Assembly: GCF_001663775.1 (NCBI RefSeq)
Contig: NZ_KV467168.1
Coordinates: forward strand, 3,090,780 to 3,154,779
Length of the DNA: 64,000 nt
Origin: Arthrobacter sp. B6
Lineage (GTDB): Bacteria > Actinomycetota > Actinomycetes > Actinomycetales > Micrococcaceae
Reading direction: 5' to 3'
Shown here: positions 45,228-54,466 of the stretch, in pieces
How the letters are laid out: every line of letters begins with the position of its first letter
How positions within the stretch are numbered: the first letter of the stretch is position 1
Program-made: the position numbers and the translations under genes
Notes under the pieces: generated by a model
Database searches by the model: none
Told to the model about the DNA's origin: nothing
The model's input: only the letters and a program-made list of their open reading frames with translations

Positions 45228-46655
45228 TTATTTGCTGAGGTTGGCGAGGCGCTGGGGGCTGAGGAGCTGCTGGAGCTGGGTTTGGGTGAGGAGGCCGTGT
45301 TCGAGGACGAGTTCGGCGACGCCTTTGCCGGTGGCGAGGGCTTCCTGGGCGATCGCGGTGGCGGTGGCGTAGCCGAGGTGGGGGTTCAGGGCGGTGACCA
45401 GGCCGATGGATTGTTCGACCGTGCTGCGGAGGTGGTCGGTGTTGGCTGTGATGCCGCGGATGCAGCGTGCGGTGAGGGTGCGGCAGGCTGCTTCGAGGTG
45501 GGAGATGCTCTTGTGGAGGCTGTGGACAATGATGGGTTCGAAGGCGTTGAGCTGGAGCTGCCCGGCTTCGGCGGCCATGGTGATGGTGACGTCGTTGCCG
45601 ATGACTTCGTAGGCGACCTGCGAGACGACTTCCGGGATCACCGGGTTGATCTTGCCGGGCATGATGGAGGACCCGGACTGCACGGCGGGCAGGTTGATTT
45701 CGCCGAGTCCGGCGCGGGGGCCGGAGGAGAGCAGGCGCAGGTCGTTGCAGATTTTGGAGAGCTTTACCGCGACGCGCTTCAGGACGCCGGAGAGGTGCAC
45801 AAACGCACCGACGTCCTGGGTGGCTTCGATCAGGTCGGGCGCGGTGACCAGGGGCAGTCCGGTGATGGCGGCGAGGTGCCGGCAGGCCGCTTCGGCGTAC
45901 CCGGGCGGGGCGTTCAGGCCGGTGCCGATGGCGGTGGCGCCGAGGTTGATTTCGTGGATGAGCAGTTCGGCTTCGGCAAGGCGGAGCCGGTCCTCGCCGA
46001 TGGTGACGGCATAGGTTCCGAATTCCTGGCCCAGGGTCATGGGGACGGCGTCCTGGAGCTGCGTGCGGCCCATTTTGACGACGGTGCGGAATTCCAGGGC
46101 CTTGGAGGCGCAGGCTTCCTCGAGCTCGGCCAGGGCGTCGAGGAGTTCCCGGGCGGCGAAGATGGTGCCCAGTTTCACGGCGGTGGGGTAGACGTCGTTG
46201 GTTGACTGGGAGAGGTTCACGTGGTCGTTGGGGTGCAGGCGGGCGTAGTCGCCCTTGGGGTAGCCGAGGACTTCCAAGGCGCGGTTGGCGATGACCTCGT
46301 TCGCGTTCATGTTCGACGACGTCCCGGCGCCGCCCTGGATCACGTCCACAACGAACTGGTCGCTGAGCTGGCCGTTCATGATGTCGGTGCACGCGGCTTC
46401 GATGGCGTGGGCGCGTTCGGGGTCCAGGAGCCCGAGTTCCAGGTTGGTGCGGGCCGCGGCGAGCTTGACGGCGGCCAGCCCGCGGACCAGGTACGTGTTG
46501 GAGGACAGCGGCTGGCCCGTGATGGGGAAGTTCTCCACGGCCCGGAGTGTGTGGACGCCCCAGTAGGCGTTGGCGGGGACGTCCCGGTCGCCGAGGAGGT
46601 CGTGCTCGGACCGGGTCTGCGGTACGGCTGCCGGGGCGGTCAGGTCAGTGGTCAT
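45228..46655 (-). CDS. aspA: Aspartate ammonia-lyase
   Basis: A 475-residue member of the aspartase/fumarase superfamily. SEHDLLGDRDVPANAYWGVH, GAGTSSNMNANEVIANRALE, HPNDHVNLSQSTNDVYPTAV and the signature GSSIMPGKINPVIPEVVSQV are present. The start MTTDLTAPAAVP at 46655 is preferred to an ATG 17 codons earlier. It converts aspartate to fumarate and ammonia. A FadR-type GntR regulator is encoded just upstream on the same strand. Fumarase class II is less likely given the LLGDRDVPANAYWG start. Confidence 0.93.
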   Translation of the reverse strand: MTTDLTAPAAVPQTRSEHDLLGDRDVPANAYWGVHTLRAVENFPITGQPLSSNTYLVRGLAAVKLAAARTNLELGLLDPERAHAIEAACTDIMNGQLSDQFVVDVIQGGAGTSSNMNANEVIANRALEVLGYPKGDYARLHPNDHVNLSQSTNDVYPTAVKLGTIFAARELLDALAELEEACASKALEFRTVVKMGRTQLQDAVPMTLGQEFGTYAVTIGEDRLRLAEAELLIHEINLGATAIGTGLNAPPGYAEAACRHLAAITGLPLVTAPDLIEATQDVGAFVHLSGVLKRVAVKLSKICNDLRLLSSGPRAGLGEINLPAVQSGSSIMPGKINPVIPEVVSQVAYEVIGNDVTITMAAEAGQLQLNAFEPIIVHSLHKSISHLEAACRTLTARCIRGITANTDHLRSTVEQSIGLVTALNPHLGYATATAIAQEALATGKGVAELVLEHGLLTQTQLQQLLSPQRLANLSK

Positions 46656-46793
46656 GGGGATCCTTAGAGGCTTCGTGGACGGGCATGGGCGTCTGTTTTT
46701 GGGCAAGTTTGGGCTCGGTTGATGGCCGCGCCCGGCCGAGGGAGGCGTGGGCGCGTCAGAGGATAAAGGCGTTAGCGGCTGTGAAAAGTGTGG

Positions 46794-47525
46794 TTAGCCT
46801 GATCCGCCTGCCGCGGCTTTTTCGCCGCCCGGGATGAGGGTGCCCAGGGCGCACTCCACCCCGTGCAGATGCATGGCCATGGCCTGGGACGCGTCCTCGG
46901 CAGAGCCGCGCTCGATGGCCTCGAAGATGCGGGCATGTTCTTCGCCGGATTCCTTGCGTCGGTCGGCGACGAGGTTGAGGGTGTTGGACTGGTTCGCCAT
47001 TGCCTCAACGATGTCCGAGAGGAATGATTCAAAGACGCCGTTGCCGCTGGACCGTGCGATGGTCGCATGGAACTCGGTGTTCAGCTGAACCCACTGCTGG
47101 AGGTTTTCCGCCTCGGACATTTCGCGGAGGATTTCCCGGAGGGCTTCGAGGTCCTCGTTGGTGCGGCGCTGGGCGGCAAGCCCCGCGGCCGGAACTTCAA
47201 CGTGGGGGCGGGCCTCCACGAGGGCGCTGGCGGAGTATTTGCCGAGCTTGAGGTCCTGTGCCACCTTGTCGGCGATGACGAAGGTTCCCTTGCCGGTGTG
47301 GGTGGCGGTCAGTCCGAGGGCGGTGCAGGAACGAAGGGCCTCCCGGACCATGGTGCGGCTGACTCCGTATTGCTTTGCCAGTGTTGCCTCTGAGTCCAGC
47401 CGGGTACCCACAGGAATTTTGCCGGCTTCAATAGCACCGCGAAGCGACGCAAAAACGGCTTCGGCCGCGCCGACGCGCACCACTCGATCTTGTCCAGCTG
47501 TCCAGCTGTCCAACAGGTCGTTCAT
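46794..47525 (-). CDS. GntR/FadR-family regulator upstream of aspA
   Basis: A 243-residue GntR protein. The winged helix is AVFASLRGAIEAGKIPVGTR, then LAKQYGVSRTMVREALRSCT and GKGTFVIADKVAQDLKLGKY. The FCD-type C-terminal domain holds NTEFHATIARSSGNGVFESF and ESGEEHARIFEAIERGSAED. The first codons are within a run of three GTCCAGCT-like repeats at 47492-47515. It may regulate aspA, 138 bases downstream; the effector is unknown. Confidence 0.88.
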   Translation of the reverse strand: MNDLLDSWTAGQDRVVRVGAAEAVFASLRGAIEAGKIPVGTRLDSEATLAKQYGVSRTMVREALRSCTALGLTATHTGKGTFVIADKVAQDLKLGKYSASALVEARPHVEVPAAGLAAQRRTNEDLEALREILREMSEAENLQQWVQLNTEFHATIARSSGNGVFESFLSDIVEAMANQSNTLNLVADRRKESGEEHARIFEAIERGSAEDASQAMAMHLHGVECALGTLIPGGEKAAAGGSG

Positions 47526-47653
47526 GTAACGAGCATGGCATTAGTTGCACTGGCTGTCAACGCCCTGCCGGAGTGTTGCCGCAGAGTTTTCGCGGGCGGC
47601 GCCACGGCGATGCCCTGCCGACCGTTGACACTCCGCCTATCCAGGGCGTATCG

Positions 47654-47671
47654 TACAACCAAATGGTTGTA
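47654..47671. promoter_or_regulatory. ArsR-type operator overlapping the start codon
   Basis: A dyad TACAACC-AAAT-GGTTGTA covers the ATG (47663-47665) of the ArsR gene. Such CAACC-n4-GGTTG sites are typical of ArsR regulators paired with SRPBCC proteins, and the overlap implies autorepression. Confidence 0.7.
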
Positions 47672-47995
47672 GATCTGATGAGTGATGCCGACGCCGACCG
47701 CCTTTTCCAGGCGTTCGCGGATGCCACCCGACGTGACATTGTCCGCAGGGTAACGGTGGCGGAGTACTCGGTGTCCGGCCTCGCGGCCCTCTACGCCATG
47801 AGTTTCGCCGCCGTCCAGAAGCATGTGGCGGTGTTGGAGCGTGCCTCCCTGGTTACCAAGGAGAAGCGCGGAAGGGAGCAGATCGTGCGGGGCAACCATG
47901 AAGGACTGCAGAAGGCCCGCCGGCTGCTCGACGAGTACGAGGCGATCTGGCGGCAGCGCGTCGGGCGGATCGCGGACATTCTGGCTGAAGGATAG
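47663..47995 (+). CDS. ArsR-family regulator
   Basis: A 110-residue winged-helix protein: MVVDLMSDADADRLFQAFAD, ATRRDIVRRVTVAEYSVSGL, SFAAVQKHVAVLERASLVTK and GREQIVRGNHEGLQKARRLL. No metal-binding Cys motif is present. The start at 47663 lies in an operator-like palindrome and has no ribosome site, so the message is probably leaderless. It is followed 12 bases later by an SRPBCC gene, a recurrent pair in actinobacteria. Confidence 0.88.
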   Translation: MVVDLMSDADADRLFQAFADATRRDIVRRVTVAEYSVSGLAALYAMSFAAVQKHVAVLERASLVTKEKRGREQIVRGNHEGLQKARRLLDEYEAIWRQRVGRIADILAEG

Positions 47996-48007
47996 GAAGG
48001 TTCCGCA

Positions 48008-48505
48008 ATGTCGGTTATCAGTTCCACCAAGAATCTCGAGGCACTCAGCTTCACCCTCGTCGCCGAGTTCGACGCCGCCGTCGAACTCGTCTGGCAGGTC
48101 TGGGAGGACCCGCGGCAGCTTGAGCGGTGGTGGGGCCCGCCCAGCTGGCCGGCCACTTTTGAGCGGTTCGACTTCGAACCCGGCGGAAAAGCCGACTACT
48201 ACATGACCGGCCCGGAGGGCGAGAAGGCCGGGGGCTGGTGGCGTTTCACCGCCATCCAGGCACCCAGCCGCCTGGAATTCGACGACGGTTTCGCCGACGA
48301 AGGAGGCGATCCTGTGGATTCCATGGGCATCACCCACGCCACTGTCACCCTTGAGGACACCGGCGGCCGCACGCGGATGACCATCCAATCCACGTTCGAG
48401 TCCGAAGAGCAGATGGAACAGATGGTCCAGATGGGCATGGAGGAAGGTATGCGTGAGGCCGCTGGCCAGATCGACGCCATCCTCGCCGACCACGCCCGCG
48501 CCTGA
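48008..48505 (+). CDS. SRPBCC (AHSA1-like) domain protein
   Basis: A 165-residue START-like domain protein: LVAEFDAAVELVWQVWEDPR, LERWWGPPSWPATFERFDFE, GGWWRFTAIQAPSRLEFDDG and the C-terminal EEGMREAAGQIDAILADHAR. It has the hydrophobic ligand cavity fold of the AHSA1 family. An AGGAAGG site precedes the ATG. It is transcribed with the ArsR gene; the ligand or client is unknown. Confidence 0.9.
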   Translation: MSVISSTKNLEALSFTLVAEFDAAVELVWQVWEDPRQLERWWGPPSWPATFERFDFEPGGKADYYMTGPEGEKAGGWWRFTAIQAPSRLEFDDGFADEGGDPVDSMGITHATVTLEDTGGRTRMTIQSTFESEEQMEQMVQMGMEEGMREAAGQIDAILADHARA

Positions 48506-48577
48506 GTCCAGGGCAGCCGCGCCGCGGTCGGCACCCGCTCACTGCGCCGGGACTGCCGGTAACAGCATCCAATGCAT

Positions 48578-48610
48578 GAGTACGACGGCGGGCCTCCCGC
48601 CGTCGTACTC
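48578..48610. terminator. GACGACGGCGGG-family terminator after SRPBCC
   Basis: A perfect 15-bp stem GAGTACGACGGCGGG (48578-48592) and CCCGCCGTCGTACTC (48596-48610), loop CCT, followed by CGCTTTT. Confidence 0.8.
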
Positions 48611-48723
48611 CGCTTTTCGGCGGCGTCGCCGCTGCCAGCACGGGTTGCGGACCCGTTGAAACCCGGCACGCGCACTTGAATACTGGAAGCAGGATCGGTG
48701 CATTTCGGAGGCGGTGACGGGTC

Positions 48724-49317
48724 ATGGGTGGAGGCGACAGCGCCTTCAGGCGGCGGCTGGAACGTGGCGCCGAGCTGCGTTCCCACCGCGGCGCGGGCAT
48801 CAGCGCGGAGGAGGAAGCGCAGCTGGAGGCGGCCGAGGAAAACGAGCGGCAGAAGCGTAAGAAGGTTGACGACGCCAAGAGGGTGGAATACCTGATTCGC
48901 GACGCCATGGCCCAGGGAAAATTCGACAACCTCAAATACTCGGGCAAGCCAATCCCCGGCCTGGGGGAGGCCTACGATCCGGACTGGTGGGTCAAGGGCC
49001 TGATCCAGCGGGAGAACATCAGTGGTATGGGTCCCAAGGCCATCCTGCTCCGCACCGAGGACGCCGAACTGGATGCCCGCCTCGACGCCCAGTTCACCGA
49101 AAAGCAGGTCAGGGACATCCTGGCGGACTTCAACGCCCGCGTAATTGATGCCCGCCGGCAGCTCGAGGGCGGCCCGCCCGTCATCACCAGCACCCGGGAT
49201 GTTGAGGACGAAGTGGCGCGCTGGTACGGGCGCCGCGCTGCCCGTACCCCGGCCGCGCCGCCGGAACCGAAACCAAGGCGCACGTGGTGGCAGAGGCTGT
49301 GGAGCGGCGCCGGATAG
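48724..49317 (+). CDS. DUF1992 (DnaJ-homologue subfamily C 28-type) protein
   Basis: A 197-residue protein with the DUF1992 core AKRVEYLIRDAMAQGKFDNL, KYSGKPIPGLGEAYDPDWWV and KGLIQRENISGMGPKAILLR. A charged coiled-coil (about 25-50) precedes it and a Pro/Arg/Trp-rich tail ends in TWWQRLWSGAG. Widely conserved in bacteria and animals, with no firm function. A single gene with its own terminator. Confidence 0.88.
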   Translation: MGGGDSAFRRRLERGAELRSHRGAGISAEEEAQLEAAEENERQKRKKVDDAKRVEYLIRDAMAQGKFDNLKYSGKPIPGLGEAYDPDWWVKGLIQRENISGMGPKAILLRTEDAELDARLDAQFTEKQVRDILADFNARVIDARRQLEGGPPVITSTRDVEDEVARWYGRRAARTPAAPPEPKPRRTWWQRLWSGAG

Positions 49318-49323
49318 CGGGAT

Positions 49324-49351
49324 GACGACGGCGGTACTTCCCGCCGTCGTC
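49324..49351. terminator. GACGACGGCGGG-family terminator after DUF1992
   Basis: Arms GACGACGGCGG (49324-49334) and CCGCCGTCGTC (49341-49351), loop TACTTC, seven bases after the DUF1992 stop. Confidence 0.78.
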
Positions 49352-49362
49352 GGCCCTTGTCA

Positions 49363-49396
49363 AGCGATACTCAGCGATATATCGTTAAGTATCGCT
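49363..49396. promoter_or_regulatory. PadR operator, 34-bp dyad
   Basis: AGCGATACT (49363-49371) and AGTATCGCT (49388-49396) flank the perfect palindrome CGATATATCG (49375-49384); all share one dyad axis. It lies 50 bases upstream of the PadR start and is a likely autoregulatory operator. Confidence 0.8.
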
Positions 49397-49448
49397 CGCC
49401 GGCGTGGTGAGCGGGAGACACTCCACGTACCGGAAGGACTGTGCCGCC

Positions 49449-50045
49449 ATGAAAGGCATGTTCGAGAACCACAAATTTGCAGAAAATGCCGCGCCCCACG
49501 GACGCTTCGGCCGCGGCCACGGCCGCCGCGGGCCGCACGGACACGGCGGGGGAGGGTTCGGCCCCCGCGGTTTCGGCCCGGGATTTGGACCCGGGTTTGG
49601 GCCGGGAGGTCCCCGGCGGGCCAACAGGGGTGATGTGCGTTCGGCCATCCTCTCCCTCCTGGCGGAAGCACCGTCGAACGGCTACGGACTGATCAAAACG
49701 ATCGCCGAAAAGACCGCCGGCGCGTGGCGGCCCAGCCCGGGATCCGTCTACCCCACGCTGCAGCAGCTGGTTGATGAAGAACTCATCAGCCCGGTGGGCG
49801 AGGGCCGGCGCACCGAGTTCACCCTCACCGAGGCCGGCCGGGAGTACGTGGCCGAAAACAGCGAGGAACTGGCCAACGCCTGGAACACCTCCCGCGACGC
49901 CACAGGCCCCGCCCTCCATGAGAGCATCGGAAAACTCATGGGGGTCATCCACCAGTTCCGCGGCGCCACCGAGGAACAGCGCACGGCCGCGATCGAAAAG
50001 CTGGACGACACCCGCCGGGCGCTCTACCTCATCCTCGCCGACTGA
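49449..50045 (+). CDS. PadR-family regulator with Gly/His-rich N-terminal region
   Basis: A 198-residue PadR protein starting at the ATG at 49449 (GGAAGGA upstream). Residues about 17-55 are almost only Gly, His, Arg, Phe and Pro (HGRFGRGHGRRGPHG and repeated GFGPGF), likely disordered and able to bind metal. The winged helix follows: NRGDVRSAILSLLAEAPSNG, RPSPGSVYPTLQQLVDEELI and VGEGRRTEFTLTEAGREYVA. A helical dimerisation tail ends the protein. No transporter is adjacent; autoregulation from the 34-bp dyad is likely. Confidence 0.9.
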   Translation: MKGMFENHKFAENAAPHGRFGRGHGRRGPHGHGGGGFGPRGFGPGFGPGFGPGGPRRANRGDVRSAILSLLAEAPSNGYGLIKTIAEKTAGAWRPSPGSVYPTLQQLVDEELISPVGEGRRTEFTLTEAGREYVAENSEELANAWNTSRDATGPALHESIGKLMGVIHQFRGATEEQRTAAIEKLDDTRRALYLILAD

Positions 50046-50114
50046 CGGATCCGACGGCGTGCGTCCGGCTGACGCATCCGACGAAACAGCCGCATCCGAC
50101 GAAACAGCCGGCTG

Positions 50115-50654
50115 TTACGGCTGCGGGGCGTTCGCCTCGAAGAGTTCGCACAGTGCGTTGTAGTACCGGGCGGTCTGCCCCAGGTGCTTCATTCCGATCC
50201 GGCCGCACACCTTCCGGGACGCTGCGTTGGCCGGTGCCGTCACCGCCACCACCCGTGTGAGGCCGCTGCCGAAGGCATAGCGCAGGGCGGCGGCCGCTGC
50301 CTCGGACGCGTACCCGTGCCCCCAATGGTCCGGGTGGAAGTGCCAGCCGATCTCCGTATCGCCGGATGGCTGCAGCGGCAGGGACTCGCCGGACGCCGGG
50401 ATGGACTTCAGGAGCAGATTTCCCGCCAACTGGCCCGATTCTTTGATCTGTACCGCCCAGACAGCGTGCACCGGGTCATCCAGGAGCCGCCACGCGCTGA
50501 TCCGTTCCTCCGCCTGGGAGCGTTCGGTCATCACCTGGGGCGGATTGCCAATGAACCGCTGCACTTCCCACCGGGAATACAGGTCAAAGGCGAAGTCTGC
50601 GTCCTCCGGCTCCCACGGCCGCAGGATCAGCCGGTCGGTCTCAAGGGTCTGCAC
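50115..50654 (-). CDS. GNAT-family N-acetyltransferase (RimJ/RimL type)
   Basis: About 179 residues from GTG 50654: QTLETDRLILRPWEPEDADF, GNPPQVMTERSQAEERISAW, DTEIGWHFHPDHWGHGYASE and VVAVTAPANAASRKVCGRIG are typical of the RimJ/RimL group that acetylates protein N termini or small molecules. A frame open to 50804 adds non-conserved residues. Convergent with padR. Confidence 0.88.
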   Translation of the reverse strand: MQTLETDRLILRPWEPEDADFAFDLYSRWEVQRFIGNPPQVMTERSQAEERISAWRLLDDPVHAVWAVQIKESGQLAGNLLLKSIPASGESLPLQPSGDTEIGWHFHPDHWGHGYASEAAAAALRYAFGSGLTRVVAVTAPANAASRKVCGRIGMKHLGQTARYYNALCELFEANAPQP

Positions 50655-50781
50655 CCGACCATTTTCCCACCACCGGCCCTGCGGAAGCGCTGACCGATCA
50701 CGGCCGGCCTGATATGACCCTGCCCGAAAGGTGGAGCAGAATGGAGCCTTGTCCGACGTTCCCAAGGAAAGGTGCTCCGCC

Positions 50782-52161
50782 ATGGCAGAACCGGGTTGGG
50801 TCACGCACGCAGTGTGGTGGCAGGTCTATCCGCTGGGCTTCGCCGGGGCCGAAAAGGCAGCGCTCCCTGCCGGCGCGCCGGTGGAACCCCGGCTGCAGAA
50901 ACTGATTCCGTGGCTGGACTACATCGTTGACCTCGGAGCATCCGGCCTTGCCTTGGGCCCGGTCTTCGCCTCCGAAACGCACGGCTACGACACCACTGAC
51001 TATTTCCGCATCGATCCCCGGCTGGGCGACGACAACGACTTTGACCAGCTCATTCACGAAGCCCACGCCCGGGGACTTCGGGTGCTCCTGGACGGCGTGT
51101 TCAACCACACCGGGCGCTCGTTCCAGCCGTTCACGGAGGCCATGGCCCATGGTCCGGACGCGCCCACCGCTTCATGGTTCAGGATCAACTGGCAACAGCC
51201 CGGTCCCCAGTACCCGCCGGAACAGGACGGGCGGCAGCAGGCCGAGCCGGACTACGAGGACTTCGAGGGCCACCACCATCTCGTGGCCCTGAACCATGCT
51301 GAGCCCGCAGTTGCGGAATTTGTGGCCGGTGTCATGAAGCATTGGCTGGGACGCGGCGCGGACGGCTGGCGGCTTGACGCGGCCTATGCCGTCCCGTCAG
51401 CGTTCTGGTCAACCGTGCTGGCGGATGTGCGGGCGGACTATCCGGAGGCGTACTTCGTGGGCGAATACATCCATGGCGACTACGCGGGGGAAGTGGGCAG
51501 CGGAACCCTGGATTCCGCCACGCAGTATGAGCTGTGGAAGGCGGTGTGGAGCTCCCTGAATGACGCCAACTTCTACGAACTGGCGTCCTCGCTGGAACGC
51601 CACAATTCGTTCCTGGACGCCTTTATCCCGCTGACGTTTGTGGGCAACCACGACGTCACCCGGATCGCCAGCCGGCTCAGGGACCCGGTGCTCCTGCCGC
51701 TGGCACTGGTTGTCCTTTTCACCGTGGGCGGCACACCCACCATCTACTACGGCGATGAACAGGGGTACCGCGGCGTCAAGGAGGACAGGGCAGGAGGCGA
51801 CGACGACGTCCGTCCGCAGTTCCCGGCAGCACCGTCGGACCTTGCGGACATGGGCCACCACATTTACCAGCTGCACCGGGAACTGATCGGAATGCGACGG
51901 CGGCACGCCTGGCTGCACACGTCCCACACCACCGTGCTGTCCCTCAGCAACGAGAACCTTGTGTACCGGTCCACCGGAGAAGCCGGACCGGACGGGAAAG
52001 TCCCCACTATTGTGGTGGCCCTCAACCAGTCGGACCATCCGGCGGACGTGGAGGTGCCGCCGTCGGACGCCATCCTGCTGGAAGGCAACGGACACCTCGC
52101 GGCAAGCAACCGCGTGGCCTTGCCTGCCCGTGGCTGGGCGATCCTGGGTAACGGCTCCTAA
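50782..52161 (+). CDS. Alpha-amylase-family (GH13) glycoside hydrolase
   Basis: A 459-residue GH13 enzyme. The four conserved regions are DGVFNHTG, GWRLDAAYAV with the nucleophile Asp, VGEYIHGD with the acid Glu, and FVGNHDVTRI with the third carboxylate. EQGYRGVKEDRAGGDDDVRP follows. No signal peptide, so cytoplasmic. The start MAEPGWVTHAVWWQVYPLGF at 50782 is chosen over an ATG 17 codons upstream. Substrate could be maltodextrin, trehalose or sucrose derivative. Its stop overlaps that of the convergent PBP gene. Confidence 0.9.
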   Translation: MAEPGWVTHAVWWQVYPLGFAGAEKAALPAGAPVEPRLQKLIPWLDYIVDLGASGLALGPVFASETHGYDTTDYFRIDPRLGDDNDFDQLIHEAHARGLRVLLDGVFNHTGRSFQPFTEAMAHGPDAPTASWFRINWQQPGPQYPPEQDGRQQAEPDYEDFEGHHHLVALNHAEPAVAEFVAGVMKHWLGRGADGWRLDAAYAVPSAFWSTVLADVRADYPEAYFVGEYIHGDYAGEVGSGTLDSATQYELWKAVWSSLNDANFYELASSLERHNSFLDAFIPLTFVGNHDVTRIASRLRDPVLLPLALVVLFTVGGTPTIYYGDEQGYRGVKEDRAGGDDDVRPQFPAAPSDLADMGHHIYQLHRELIGMRRRHAWLHTSHTTVLSLSNENLVYRSTGEAGPDGKVPTIVVALNQSDHPADVEVPPSDAILLEGNGHLAASNRVALPARGWAILGNGS

Positions 52162-54350
52162 GGCCGGCGGGCCGGCGTGCTTGGCGACGGGGTCGGAGAC
52201 GACATGGAAGCAGGCGGCGGCGGGAACGGATTGGCCGGGTAGAGCCGCACCACCTGCAGCATGTAGTTCACCCACTGCGGGCCGGCAATCATGTAGCCGT
52301 CAAGGCGGGGGTAGAACACCCCGTTGATGGTCACATTCTGGCCCGGCCGCTTCTGGCCCTCCAAGGCATCGCCGAAGAAGGACGCGGTGGCCAGGCCTGA
52401 GGTGTAGCCCACAATCCAAGTGGCGCCGTTGTTGTTCGAGGTGCCGGTCTTGGCCGCGGTGGGCACCACGGTGTGGATCTTGGGATTGATCCACACGCCC
52501 GAGCCAACTTTCAGGACGTCCTGGAGAACTGCGTTGACACCGCGGGCCACCTCCGGCTTGACGGCGTCGCGGCACTCGCTGGTCTGTGCGGGAAGCTTCC
52601 CGCCGTTCACGTCCGTGACCTCCACCACTGCGATGGGGGCGCAATAACGGCCGTCATTGGCGAAGGTTGCAAAGGCATTAGCCAGGTGGAGCGGTGCGAC
52701 CCCGATGGCACCCAGCAGGTTGCCAAGCTGGTGCATGTTGATCGGCGCACCGTCCAGGCCGCTGTGCAGCCCCACCGCGTCCACCATCTTCTGGATCCCG
52801 CAGAAATCCAGCTGGGCGGCGGTAGCGAAGGTGGCGGTGTTGATGGAGTTGTAAAGCCCATAGTTGATGGGCATGCGGCGGTAGTAGCCCTCGTCCGCGT
52901 TCTGCAGGTCATCGGCGGCACCCAGTTCGGGGTTGTTCTGTGCCGTGCTGTAGGCGCCCAGGACCTTGCCACAGCTGGACCGCCAGGGGAATCCCAACGG
53001 ATACACCCGCCGGGAAGCGTCCACTTCGGCGGTCATGGACTTGCCTTCATTGAGCCATTGCGCGAACGTGAACGGCTTCATGGTGGATCCCGGCTGGAAA
53101 CCGCCGGCGCCGTTCAGGTCATTGCCCTGCGGATCACGGGCATCAACATTGAAGTTCAGCTGTGTATCGAATTTCCCTTCCTCCGGCAGGAAGACCGTGT
53201 TCTGGGCCATTGCGAGGATATTGCCCGTGCCGGGCTGGACGGTCACCAGCGCAGCCCCCCACCGGTCCGGATTGGCGCCCGCCGTGCCGTCCACCTGGGC
53301 CTGCGCCGCAGTCTGCAGCCTGGGGTCGAGTGTGGTTTTGATGGTCAGGCCGCCGCGGTAGAGCCTCCGTTCCCGTTCGATCAGGCTGGAACCGTAGGCA
53401 GGATTGTTGAGGATGAGGTGGGAAATGTAGTCGCAGAAGTAGGGTGCCATGGTGGCGTTGGCGCAGCCCTGCCGTCCGGGATTCAGCTTCAACTCAATGG
53501 GAGTTGCCACGGCCGCGTCGTGGTCGGCCTGGGTGATTTTGCCCGTAGCCAGCATCTCGGAAAGCACCTGGTTGCGCCGGACGATCGATTTGTCCGGGTT
53601 CACTGCCGGGTTGTAGAAGCTGGGACTGTTCACGAGCCCGGCCAGCAGCGCGGCCTGCGGCAGGGTGAGGTCTTTTGCCGAGGTGCTGAAGTAGTACTGT
53701 GAAGCGGCCTCAATTCCGTACGCATCCCGGTTGAAGAACACGATGTTCAGGTAGCCCTCGAGGATCTGATCCTTGCTGAACCGCTTTTCCAGGGAGACGG
53801 CAAGCTTCATCTCACGAAGCTTGTCCCCGACGCTCTTTTGGCCGCTGAGGATCACCTCGTCCTTCCTGTCCTGGGACAGGTAGGCCTCGTTGATCACGTT
53901 GGTGACGTACTGCTGGGTGATGGTGGAAGCACCCTGCGTTCCGCTACTGGTCATGTTGGAGATCGCTGCGCGCAGGATCCCTTGCGGGTCGATTCCGGCG
54001 TGGTCGTAGTAGCGGCTGTCCTCGATGGCGATGACGGCGTCGCGGACATACGGGGACATCTGGTCAAGCGGGACCTTGATCCGGTTCTCGGCATAGAACG
54101 TGGCGATCTGCTGCCCGTCGGAGGCCAGGACCTTGGTTGTCTGCGACGGCGGCGAGACGACGAGTTCCTCGGGCAGGCGGTCGAAGAAATTGATCGAGCT
54201 GCTGACGCCGAAACCTGCGGCTGCTACGGCTGGAACCACCAGGCTCGCAGCGAGGACTCCGCATAATGCGCTCGCGGTGAAGAATCCGAGGACCCTTCCC
54301 AGGGCCGCGGCCAGAGGGTGCCCGCGTTTCTTCTTCTTCTTCTTCGCCAT
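52158..54350 (-). CDS. Class A penicillin-binding protein (bifunctional)
   Basis: A 730-residue membrane enzyme that polymerises and cross-links peptidoglycan. A run of Lys (residues 3-8) precedes one membrane anchor (about 15-45). The transglycosylase part has AIEDSRYYDHAGIDPQGILR and GASTITQQYVTNVI, with catalytic Glu. The transpeptidase has GSTMKPF (SxxK), SIN (SxN) and KTGTSN (KTG). A Pro/Ser-rich C-terminal tail follows. Length and layout match actinobacterial PonA-like proteins. Confidence 0.95.
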   Translation of the reverse strand: MAKKKKKKRGHPLAAALGRVLGFFTASALCGVLAASLVVPAVAAAGFGVSSSINFFDRLPEELVVSPPSQTTKVLASDGQQIATFYAENRIKVPLDQMSPYVRDAVIAIEDSRYYDHAGIDPQGILRAAISNMTSSGTQGASTITQQYVTNVINEAYLSQDRKDEVILSGQKSVGDKLREMKLAVSLEKRFSKDQILEGYLNIVFFNRDAYGIEAASQYYFSTSAKDLTLPQAALLAGLVNSPSFYNPAVNPDKSIVRRNQVLSEMLATGKITQADHDAAVATPIELKLNPGRQGCANATMAPYFCDYISHLILNNPAYGSSLIERERRLYRGGLTIKTTLDPRLQTAAQAQVDGTAGANPDRWGAALVTVQPGTGNILAMAQNTVFLPEEGKFDTQLNFNVDARDPQGNDLNGAGGFQPGSTMKPFTFAQWLNEGKSMTAEVDASRRVYPLGFPWRSSCGKVLGAYSTAQNNPELGAADDLQNADEGYYRRMPINYGLYNSINTATFATAAQLDFCGIQKMVDAVGLHSGLDGAPINMHQLGNLLGAIGVAPLHLANAFATFANDGRYCAPIAVVEVTDVNGGKLPAQTSECRDAVKPEVARGVNAVLQDVLKVGSGVWINPKIHTVVPTAAKTGTSNNNGATWIVGYTSGLATASFFGDALEGQKRPGQNVTINGVFYPRLDGYMIAGPQWVNYMLQVVRLYPANPFPPPPASMSSPTPSPSTPARRP

Positions 54351-54466
54351 TTTTCAGCTCTCAGGCTAGCGATGTGACATCAGGATACGCCGCCCTTCCA
54401 CGTATCCTCCAGAGCCGTTACCACATAGAGACCGATGCTTTCGGGCGCGCCGGAATAAGCGCGTTC

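Noticed and set aside
44856..46205. Plus-strand frame opposite aspA
   Set aside because: Gly/Asp-rich antisense translation of a clear aspartase gene.
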